Assembly (NCBI GenBank): GCA_018901355.1
Contig: JAHIEZ010000063.1
Span: 1 to 5,185 of the forward strand
Direction: 5' to 3'
DNA from: Patescibacteria group bacterium
GTDB taxonomy: Bacteria > Patescibacteriota > Microgenomatia > UBA12405
DNA length: 5,185 nt
Position numbers and translations under genes: made by a program
Part shown: positions 1 through 5,185 of the stretch, piece after piece
Position numbering within the stretch: position 1 is the stretch's first letter
Layout: the number at the start of each line of letters is the position of its first letter
The notes under the pieces: generated by a model
The model's input: only the letters and a program-made list of their open reading frames with translations
Told to the model about the DNA's origin: nothing
Database searches by the model: none

Positions 1-676
1 CCAACACACTTTTATTTACCTGTCTGACCGCTCCTACCATCTTATCCAACCAACAATTCCCGAACTCATTATACAATTTTTCTAATTCCAGCACTGCCTC
101 ATCACACATGCCCGGTGGACGACCAGTATAAATTACTCTCGGCCAACCACTACCACCTCCCCTTTTTTTCACTATACTTTCCCACCTCTGCCAAAATCTT
201 CCATCTTCATACACCTTTGGTTCATTTAAAATGTCAAAAGCAAAAATCCTCTCGTCCTCTTCATACCTCGTCCCCAATTCCATCCAAAAATTTTCCTGTG
301 CTTTTATCAATGTGTCCGAAATTATATAATTATGATCTTCACCGGAATATTTTGGAAAACCCTCCCACAAACTAGGACCGGTCGGTAAAACCAACACTTC
401 GTTTTTAGCAGCCAATTTAATCAATTTCTCCATACAAGCAAATCCGTCTTCATTGATCTTGTTCTCTGACTCAATAAAACTGTTAAAACTGGTAATTACT
501 CTTATCACATTAACTCCCAGTTCTCACAACCTAACCAAATCTTTCTCAACCTGATACTCCGCAAAACGTTTCCACATCTGAGGCGGCCAACCGGTATTGC
601 CAGGAAAATAAGTCAGACCCCAAGGAACAAAAGTCTTGTTGTTTTGACTAAACATATTTGATTTTATCGATATCAT
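1..676 (-). pseudogene. Clan GH-A-like glycoside hydrolase (cellulase/GH5-like), interrupted by in-frame UGA, 3' end outside window
   Basis: Reading from the ATG at 676, one base after the acyltransferase stop, gives 50 codons, a TGA at 526-524, then 174 further open codons in the same frame to the window edge. Protein similarity runs straight through the TGA: TFVPWGLTYFPGNTGWPP (15-32) and the helix YQVEKDLVRL (41-50) lead into ELGVNVIRVITSFNSF (52-67), the usual helix 1-strand 2 of a GH5/GH42-like TIM barrel. IFAFDILNEP (144-153) carries the Asn-Glu-Pro motif, Glu152 being the expected acid/base. The nucleophile Glu would lie beyond the window. Residue 51 is expected to be Lys or Arg (RL-x-ELGVN); CGA to TGA is a one-base change. 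No signal peptide is visible, so the product would be cytoplasmic. The start could also be the ATG at 655. Sequence error, recent pseudogene or read-through cannot be told apart here. Confidence 0.72.
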
Positions 677-677
677 A

Positions 678-1238
678 TCAGTCAATTCTGCTCTTAATCT
701 TTTTAGCCGGCACACCAACCACCACACAAAACGGTTCTGTGGACTTAGTCACCACCGCCCCGGCACCAACCACAGTCCCTTCAGCCAATGTCACTCCAGG
801 CATAACTACTACATTGGCCCCTATCCACACCCCATTACCGATAGTAATTTTCTTTGGCACAATTTTTTGCAAAGTTACTGGTGTTTTAGCATCCTTATAC
901 TGATGCTCCCCCGAAGATATCACCACGTTAGCACCAATTAATACATCATCACCAATTTCCACCCCTCCTACAGCATTAATATAAGTATTCGAGTTAACTG
1001 CAAAATTCTTTCCACATTCAATCCGGAAACAATGCACAAAAAAAACGTTTGGCTGAATTACGCAAAAAGAATCTAATCTTTTAAAGAAAATTTTATAAAC
1101 CAAAAATCTAGTTAAAAAACCCAAAAAACTCGGTAATCCTCGAAACGGCCAAACAAAATATGCTTCTAATTCCAATAAAATCAGCTCCCAAAGAAAATAA
1201 ACCTTTGCTTTAGTTTTTAGGTATTCGATTGTCGACAT
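678..1238 (-). CDS. Hexapeptide-repeat (left-handed beta-helix) acyltransferase
   Basis: A 186-residue protein of the sugar O-/N-acetyltransferase type (maltose/galactoside acetyltransferase, WbbJ-like), expected to use acetyl-CoA to acylate a sugar in the cytoplasm. The N-terminal 60 residues are a hydrophobic helical region (FLWELILLELEAYFVWPFRG and on) common in polysaccharide-cluster members, possibly membrane-associated. From about residue 70 hexapeptide repeats form the beta-helix: YINAVGGVEIGDDVLIGANV, then ITIGNGVWIGANVVVMPGVT, then AEGTVVGAGAVVTKS. His112 in SSGEHQYKD sits where the catalytic His of the family lies. The ending VVVGVPAKKIKSR is the family's usual VGNPAK-type close. 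The ATG at 1238 is the first possible start because a TAA precedes it directly. It lies 29 nt inside the preceding gene; an AGAGG 17 nt upstream is too far to be a good ribosome site. Acyl group and sugar acceptor are unknown. Confidence 0.9.
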   Translation of the reverse strand: MSTIEYLKTKAKVYFLWELILLELEAYFVWPFRGLPSFLGFLTRFLVYKIFFKRLDSFCVIQPNVFFVHCFRIECGKNFAVNSNTYINAVGGVEIGDDVLIGANVVISSGEHQYKDAKTPVTLQKIVPKKITIGNGVWIGANVVVMPGVTLAEGTVVGAGAVVTKSTEPFCVVVGVPAKKIKSRID

Positions 1239-1692
1239 TTAAATATTCTGTTTTACCTCTCTTAAAATTAGTATAAATTATCAAATCTTTTGGTATCGAT
1301 TTTACTGTCGATAAAAACTTCACCAACATTTCAAAATTATATGTAATTAACCCCGGCTTAAAACCATATTTCTTTGCTAAATAAAAGAAATTATTAAACA
1401 CCTTTTTGTTCTTCAGTGCTAGAGCCATATCCACCATCTGATTATGTAAAACAAACTCACCAATATTTTTCTTTTCTTTCGATTTCAATATTTCCAACTC
1501 ACACAATAATTTAATCCCAACAGCAAAATCCATCTTTGCCAACTCAGGTAAAAATATCAAATTATTAAAACCTAACTTAATTTTGCTTATCAAACTTAAT
1601 GCCATAAATCTCGATAAAATCATTCCTATTTGCGAACTGCCCGTCATCTCTCTGGCAATTAACTCTACGTTTGGAACTACTCTTTTATTCAT
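1210..1692 (-). CDS. Unrecognised 160-residue protein in the glycan operon
   Basis: I do not recognise this family. The ATG at 1692 overlaps the stop of the SDR-Gfo gene (minus strand ATGAATAA), which points to coupled translation, and no Shine-Dalgarno is seen. The protein is mixed helix and strand, with hydrophobic segments (LISKIKLGFNNLIFLPELA, 34-52) but no clear membrane helix or signal peptide. The stretch YGFKPGLITYNFEMLVKFL (109-127), followed by DLIIYTNF (136-143), looks like alternating strand and helix, as in alpha/beta-barrel enzymes. The last 12 residues or so are read from DNA that also encodes the start of the acyltransferase in another frame (29-nt overlap). The protein may therefore be a C-terminally shortened relic of a larger enzyme. 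Both the enzyme idea and the truncation are inference; position suggests glycan metabolism. Confidence 0.6.
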   Translation of the reverse strand: MNKRVVPNVELIAREMTGSSQIGMILSRFMALSLISKIKLGFNNLIFLPELAKMDFAVGIKLLCELEILKSKEKKNIGEFVLHNQMVDMALALKNKKVFNNFFYLAKKYGFKPGLITYNFEMLVKFLSTVKSIPKDLIIYTNFKRGKTEYLNVDNRIPKN

Positions 1693-3589
1693 AACACTGG
1701 TGAATCATTAATTCTGTATCTAAAGCAAACTTACCATCGCTAATAACTAATTTTTTATTCTTATTTTTCACCGCATTAATAAACAAACGATCTTCGACTC
1801 CATATGCCTCACCATTGGCTTGTGGATTAATGTTAAACACCGGTTCCTTAACAACCCGAGGGAGATCCTCTTCTTTAATTGTTTTCATCTTCCCGTTACT
1901 TATAATTTTTAGTTCTTTCCCGTTTGTAACCAACTCTCCCTTAGCCATCTTTACTCTCAACTCACTTTCGGCAATAAATTTTCCCTTCACCGACCATGAC
2001 AAATCAACCTTTCCCACAAAATCACCATAATCCAAAACCACACTTGCCTCATCTTCCACCACTTCAGAATATATATTTCTAAGCTCGGCTTTAACTCTTT
2101 TTGCTTTTCCAAATATCAGATTAATCACAGAAAACAAATGAGGACCAGGGTTCATCAGTACTCCACCACCGGATTTTTTCTTATCAAACATCCAACCCTT
2201 TTTGGGACCCAGTACTTCTCCATGTTGATAACTCGCTTCAAAACCTACCACTTTCCCATACACTCCGCTATTCACAATTCGAGCAATCTCTCGATAAACC
2301 CTATTACAAACCAATGTATATCCCACTCCAACCACCCCAGAAAACCCCTTCGTCATCTTTTCAACTGCACTCAACTCCTTTTTATTCAAAAACATCGGTT
2401 TTTCTACAAAAACACTAATGTTTTTCTTCACCGCTTTTCTCAGATATTCAAAATGACTAAAGGTCGGAGTTAACACATATAGAGCATCAATCTTTTGGTT
2501 TTTCAACGCATCCTCAAAAGTTGGGTAAAAAATTCCGCTAACCCCCATACTTTTAACTGTTTTAAACAATTTTGGGTTACTATCCACTAGCGCCACAATC
2601 TCAACATCATCAAAACTACTTAAAATCGACAAATGCATCAGCCCCATTTTTCCCAAACCCACCACCGCCACTCGTACTTTCTTTTTAAAAAATACTTCCC
2701 TCACTCCATCGGCAAACTTCATCGGCAAATAGTTATATTTCTTCATCACTACACTAGGATCACAATTTGTTTCCTGAGTCGACCCCAACACATTGTCTAC
2801 AAAAAACGGTGGATTTTTCATTTTGAGCATTTCAAAAATCCTACCCCCCAGCAAGCCCATCCACACGGGAACATGTAAAACTTTTGTTTTTTTACCCAAG
2901 GCCTTAATTATTTTAAGATAAATGTCATTGTAGGTCACACTTTCTAAAGAGCCAACATCATATACACCTCCACTCTCCTTTGGATTTTGAAGAACTAATC
3001 CAATAAGTTTACAAAAATCTTTCACATAAATTGGGTTAACTTTTGTCTTTCCGTTTCCAAAAACTGGAACTAGTGGTAATGCAGAAACCAATATTTTAAT
3101 TTTATTAAACAATCCCTTTTCTCCTTCACCATACACCAAGCTCGGTTTCAAAATAACATATTTTATCCCAGATTTTTTTACAATCTCATCACTTTTTAAT
3201 TTTGTTATTGCATACACGCCCTTCTTCTCAATCTTTGTCGCTTGACTACTAATATGAATTAATCGACCTACTTTATTTCTGTTACAAGCAACAACCAAAT
3301 TCTGTGTTCCTTCTACATTAACCTTATAGCTTAGTACAGGATCATAAGGATTAGCTGCCAAATTAATTACTACGCAAGCCTTAGGGATTCCGCCTAACAA
3401 AGATTTCTTATCTAACAAATCCGCCACCACCACCTTGACATTTTCTCGTAAATCAAACCCAGGAATCGACCCTTTTCTCAACATTGCCCATACTTCATAA
3501 CCATTATCAGCTAAAAAATTAACTAAATGTTGGCCAATAAAACCATTTGCCCCTGTCACTAATACTTTTTTCATTTTTTTACTTAGCAT
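1685..3589 (-). CDS. Fusion protein: NAD-dependent epimerase/dehydratase (SDR) + Gfo/Idh/MocA oxidoreductase
   Basis: A 634-residue two-domain enzyme. Residues about 6-300 are an extended SDR of the nucleotide-sugar epimerase/dehydratase type: TGANGFIG (12-19) binds the dinucleotide, NLAAN is at 76-80, Ser114/115 lie in IHISSQA, and Tyr126 and Lys130 form YAITK. LKPSLVYGEG (147-156) is the usual substrate-side motif. Residues about 303-634 are a second Rossmann oxidoreductase: VVGLGKMG (309-316), EKP (396-398, Lys397) and GGGVLMNPGPHLF (474-486) with the likely catalytic His484. In the motif usually written GGGxxxDxGxHxxD, the two Asp positions here are Asn480 and Ser487. The likely role is two steps of NAD(P)-dependent sugar modification for a glycan; the substrate is unknown. 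The gene overlaps its upstream neighbour by 11 nt and the downstream gene by 8 nt. A start at 3574 is the alternative. Confidence 0.88.
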   Translation of the reverse strand: MLSKKMKKVLVTGANGFIGQHLVNFLADNGYEVWAMLRKGSIPGFDLRENVKVVVADLLDKKSLLGGIPKACVVINLAANPYDPVLSYKVNVEGTQNLVVACNRNKVGRLIHISSQATKIEKKGVYAITKLKSDEIVKKSGIKYVILKPSLVYGEGEKGLFNKIKILVSALPLVPVFGNGKTKVNPIYVKDFCKLIGLVLQNPKESGGVYDVGSLESVTYNDIYLKIIKALGKKTKVLHVPVWMGLLGGRIFEMLKMKNPPFFVDNVLGSTQETNCDPSVVMKKYNYLPMKFADGVREVFFKKKVRVAVVGLGKMGLMHLSILSSFDDVEIVALVDSNPKLFKTVKSMGVSGIFYPTFEDALKNQKIDALYVLTPTFSHFEYLRKAVKKNISVFVEKPMFLNKKELSAVEKMTKGFSGVVGVGYTLVCNRVYREIARIVNSGVYGKVVGFEASYQHGEVLGPKKGWMFDKKKSGGGVLMNPGPHLFSVINLIFGKAKRVKAELRNIYSEVVEDEASVVLDYGDFVGKVDLSWSVKGKFIAESELRVKMAKGELVTNGKELKIISNGKMKTIKEEDLPRVVKEPVFNINPQANGEAYGVEDRLFINAVKNKNKKLVISDGKFALDTELMIHQCYE

Positions 3590-3920
3590 GTTTTACCTTT
3601 TTTATTGCCACCTCTCTCACAATCTTCTCCAATAATTTTTCGTATTTTTTTATTTTTATATTATTTTCTATCGTCAAGTAAGTCAATATTATAAAAGCGA
3701 TCACCATTCCCAAATCCATCAACCGTACAAAAAATAACTCCAACATCAAAGGCTCAAAAATTTTTGGGAAAAAAGCCACAAACACCAGCCCCATCCACAC
3801 CAAAAACCATCCTCCAAAAGTCTTAAAAGAAATTTCTCCCCGTTTCCAATGCAAAAACATCACATAAGTCATAAACACCGAGAAGAAAAACAAAATTAAC
3901 TGTAATCCGATTATATTCAT
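3579..3920 (-). CDS. DUF2304-family small membrane protein, partner of the GT2
   Basis: A 113-residue protein with three likely membrane helices at about residues 3-23, 37-55 and 66-84. A charged, possibly coiled-coil tail follows (ENNIKIKKYEKLLEKIVREV, 85-104). Size, helix layout and tail match the DUF2304 family, which is often encoded next to GT2 enzymes. The likely role is a membrane anchor or accessory subunit for the glycosyltransferase; that role is inferred from neighbourhood, not from any catalytic motif. I chose the ATG at 3920 because it forms an ATGA overlap with the stop of the glycosyltransferase gene and puts the first membrane helix near the N-terminus. An in-frame ATG at 3935 would add five residues and deepen the overlap. 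No clear Shine-Dalgarno is seen, as expected for a coupled gene. Confidence 0.8.
   Translation of the reverse strand: MNIIGLQLILFFFSVFMTYVMFLHWKRGEISFKTFGGWFLVWMGLVFVAFFPKIFEPLMLELFFVRLMDLGMVIAFIILTYLTIENNIKIKKYEKLLEKIVREVAIKKVKHAK
3596..3600 (-). promoter_or_regulatory. Ribosome binding site deciding the start of the SDR-Gfo fusion
   Basis: The minus strand reads AAAGG six bases before the ATG at 3589. It lies inside the last codons of the DUF2304 gene. It favours the ATG at 3589 over the second ATG at 3574 (protein starting MKKVLVTG), for which it would be about 21 bases away. The bases also encode Lys and Val in the upstream gene, so the match could be chance. Confidence 0.4.
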
Positions 3921-4606
3921 TTTTGTAAATACCAAAGCGGGATATTCAGCAATATCTTCAAAGCATCAATTACTGTTACCCCCTTATACTTATCAATATA
4001 GATTGTATCAATCTTTAGCTCAGAAAACGATATTTTATTTTTTGCCACCCTGGTTGCTATCTCGGTTTCCACTCCGTAACGATTCGACTCCCACCATAAT
4101 TTTTTATAAACACTCTTTCTCATCGCCATAAAACCACACAACAAATCTCTTCTTTTTATTCCAAACAATTTTCCTACCAAATTTAGGGCTATTTTATTTC
4201 CCCACTTTCTCACAAAAGGCATCTTCCCATTTAGTTGTCTATAACCAAACACTACCCTATTTTTTTTAAGCAATTTCTTAAAACCAGGCAAATATTTTGG
4301 ACTGTGTTGACCGTCAGAATCAATAAAAATCACCCCCTTAGCCCCGTTCCCAAAAGCCCACTCCGCTCCGGTTTTCATCGCCGCCCCTTTACCCAAATTA
4401 ATTATATGTCTTAGCAAAATCACTCTCTTATTGTTTTTAAATCCTTTTTCCAAAAAAGAATAAGATTTTTTATCAGAACCATCATCCACCACCACAATCT
4501 TTTCTGTTTTTAAAACAGACAAAATTTCATCAATAGTCAAAACCGCCCGTTTCCCCTCATTGTAAACCGGCACCATCACTACAATTTTACTATTTTTTCC
4601 ACCCAT
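3917..4606 (-). CDS. Family 2 glycosyltransferase, polyprenyl/dolichol-phosphate sugar transferase type
   Basis: A 229-residue GT-A fold enzyme, expected to move a sugar from a nucleotide donor to a polyprenyl phosphate or a growing glycan at the cytoplasmic membrane face. Visible motifs in order are PVYNE (13-17), the nucleotide-binding strand VVVDDGS (38-44), the N-x-GKG-x-A loop (70-76), the metal-binding DSDGQ (96-100), a CGFMAMR segment (157-163) and GVETEI (178-183). This set and the short length match the DPM1/DPG-synthase-like branch of GT2. No C-terminal membrane helices are present, unlike longer GtrB-type enzymes, so membrane association probably comes from the next gene's product. 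The stop overlaps that gene's start as ATGA, indicating translational coupling. Sugar and acceptor cannot be read from the sequence. Confidence 0.9.
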   Translation of the reverse strand: MGGKNSKIVVMVPVYNEGKRAVLTIDEILSVLKTEKIVVVDDGSDKKSYSFLEKGFKNNKRVILLRHIINLGKGAAMKTGAEWAFGNGAKGVIFIDSDGQHSPKYLPGFKKLLKKNRVVFGYRQLNGKMPFVRKWGNKIALNLVGKLFGIKRRDLLCGFMAMRKSVYKKLWWESNRYGVETEIATRVAKNKISFSELKIDTIYIDKYKGVTVIDALKILLNIPLWYLQK

Positions 4607-4615
4607 TTAGTCTAT

Positions 4616-4619
4616 TCCT
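4616..4619 (-). promoter_or_regulatory. Ribosome binding site of the glycosyltransferase gene
   Basis: The minus strand reads AGGA here, nine bases before the ATG at 4606. It lies in the only real intergenic gap of the window (4607-4653, 47 nt). It supports the ATG at 4606 as the start. An earlier ATG in this gap meets a TAG after one codon. I see no convincing promoter or terminator hairpin in the gap, so read-through from the upstream gene is possible. Confidence 0.5.
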
Positions 4620-4653
4620 ATACCATTTAACCAATTCTCCCCAAAAACTAATT

Positions 4654-5185
4654 TCATATCCTGCCCTCCATATCACCAATAGCCACCTGACATTTCAAAT
4701 CATGAAGTAAATATGCTGCCACCTCCTCTTTGCCAATCATATTACTCCCGATAATTTTCTTAATATTTTTTGACAAAAGTTTTTTTGATTTTTTATCTGC
4801 TTCACCCACACTATTTCCTTTTAATATCGACATCGCCACCAAATTTGAAGGATCCAAAAACAGCTTGGCTGTTTTATCTAACAATGGTCTAGTTTTCTTT
4901 TTTCCGGACATTAACACATAATAATCTTTTGTATAACCGACATAAGCCTTCGCCCCCTTCTTTACCAAATTTTTTCCCAATCTTTTTGCCGAACGACAGC
5001 TCCTACAAAAGAAAATTACATCTTTATAACCCTTTTCATATCCATCGATTAAGACTTCATTATCCCAACCACAAACAGAATCTTCATCTCCGTGACCATT
5101 TATAAACACAAAACTTAATTCATTCTTATTAACATAACTCTGCCACAATTTTTTATTCGCCTTTTTGCCTTTTAAGTCTGCCAAA
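4654..5185 (-). CDS. Caspase-like fold (CHAT/C25-type) cysteine peptidase-like protein, C-terminal part
   Basis: This gene is cut at its 5' end by the window edge; 176 codons and a TGA stop are visible. The first visible codon, TTG, is probably an internal Leu rather than a start. Two motifs suggest a caspase-hemoglobinase fold: a hydrophobic strand ending in the His motif FVFINGHGDED (His at visible residue 31), and about 30 residues later a strand plus Cys motif, DVIFFCRSCRSA, followed by LGKNLVKKGAKAYVGYT. That matches the family pattern of strand-Cys-x-Ser-small, a helix, then GA-x-A-x-x-G. Cys63 aligns best as the nucleophile, with Cys60 beside it. The end, CQVAIGDMEGRI, resembles the 'GDP-E-A' type ending seen in C25/caspase-like hypothetical proteins. 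The middle, about residues 95-145, is Lys-rich and helical. The substrate cannot be told, and any signal peptide would lie outside the window. The fold call is fairly secure; actual protease activity is inference. Confidence 0.68.
   Translation of the reverse strand, partial: LADLKGKKANKKLWQSYVNKNELSFVFINGHGDEDSVCGWDNEVLIDGYEKGYKDVIFFCRSCRSAKRLGKNLVKKGAKAYVGYTKDYYVLMSGKKKTRPLLDKTAKLFLDPSNLVAMSILKGNSVGEADKKSKKLLSKNIKKIIGSNMIGKEEVAAYLLHDLKCQVAIGDMEGRI

Noticed and set aside
115..375. Plus-strand open frame of 86 codons
   Set aside because: It is the antisense shadow of the glycosidase frame; the protein is rich in His, Pro, Ser and Thr with no motif.
524..526. UGA as selenocysteine
   Set aside because: A position between helix residues in RL-x-ELGVN is not catalytic and the family is not known for selenocysteine; I saw no obvious stem-loop just downstream, though no folding was computed.
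677..727. Start of the glycosidase at the ATG at 727
   Set aside because: The extra residues (MWWLVCRLKRLRAELTD) are read from the acyltransferase end in another frame and do not look like a glycosidase N-terminus; the ATG at 676 follows the acyltransferase stop directly.
658..903. Plus-strand open frame, Thr/Pro/Val-rich, mucin-like in look
   Set aside because: It lies wholly opposite the hexapeptide repeats of the acyltransferase; the Thr/Val-rich composition is the mirror of Gly/Val codons.
1815..2878. Plus-strand open frames at 1815-2030, 2138-2473 and 2633-2878
   Set aside because: All are opposite the clearly coding SDR-Gfo fusion and have shadow-like composition.
4607..4653. Promoter or terminator in the 47-nt gap
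   Set aside because: A TATAGG-like string is present but without a convincing -35 partner, and there is no stem followed by a T-run on the minus strand.
4730..4921. Plus-strand open frame of 63 codons, Phe-rich
   Set aside because: It is the shadow of the Lys-rich part of the caspase-like gene.
5182..5184. TTG at the window edge as the start of the caspase-like gene
   Set aside because: The frame is open to the edge and caspase-like folds need at least one more strand before the His motif, so the gene most likely continues outside.

Overview
All seven recognisable genes in this window lie on the minus strand, so transcription runs from base 5185 toward base 1. Coding density is very high: the largest gap is 47 nt and most neighbours overlap. 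The DNA is AT-rich by eye and the proteins are rich in Lys, Ile, Phe and Asn. Compact overlapping genes, low GC, the DUF2304-type partner protein and a caspase-like hypothetical protein suggest a small-genome bacterium of the Patescibacteria/CPR kind, or possibly an archaeon. This placement is inference from style only; no marker gene is present. The standard bacterial code fits best: the 634-codon gene has no internal UGA, and its many glycines are all GGN.

Layout in the direction of transcription: (1) 5185-4654, the C-terminal part of a caspase/CHAT/C25-like cysteine peptidase-fold protein, cut by the window edge; (2) 4606-3917, a family 2 glycosyltransferase of the dolichol/polyprenyl-phosphate type; (3) 3920-3579, a three-helix DUF2304-type membrane protein joined to it by an ATGA overlap; (4) 3589-1685, a fusion of an SDR (extended, epimerase-like) domain and a Gfo/Idh/MocA oxidoreductase domain; (5) 1692-1210, an unrecognised 160-residue protein; (6) 1238-678, a left-handed beta-helix (hexapeptide repeat) acyltransferase; (7) 676-1, a clan GH-A-like glycoside hydrolase (cellulase/GH5-like TIM barrel), interrupted by an in-frame UGA at codon 51 and running off the left edge.

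Genes 2-7 read as one operon for making or tailoring a cell-surface glycan: a lipid-linked sugar transferase with its membrane partner, an NAD(P)-dependent sugar-modifying fusion enzyme, an O- or N-acyltransferase and a glycosidase. The caspase-like gene just upstream on the same strand may be unrelated or part of the same transcript.

The points most worth checking are the in-frame UGA in the glycosidase (recent pseudogene, recoding or sequence error), the SDR-Gfo/Idh/MocA fusion with altered active-site motif residues, the unidentified 160-residue protein with an unusually long 29-nt overlap into the acyltransferase, and the caspase-like protein beside a glycan locus. I see no CRISPR array, tRNA, rRNA, insertion sequence or clear terminator.
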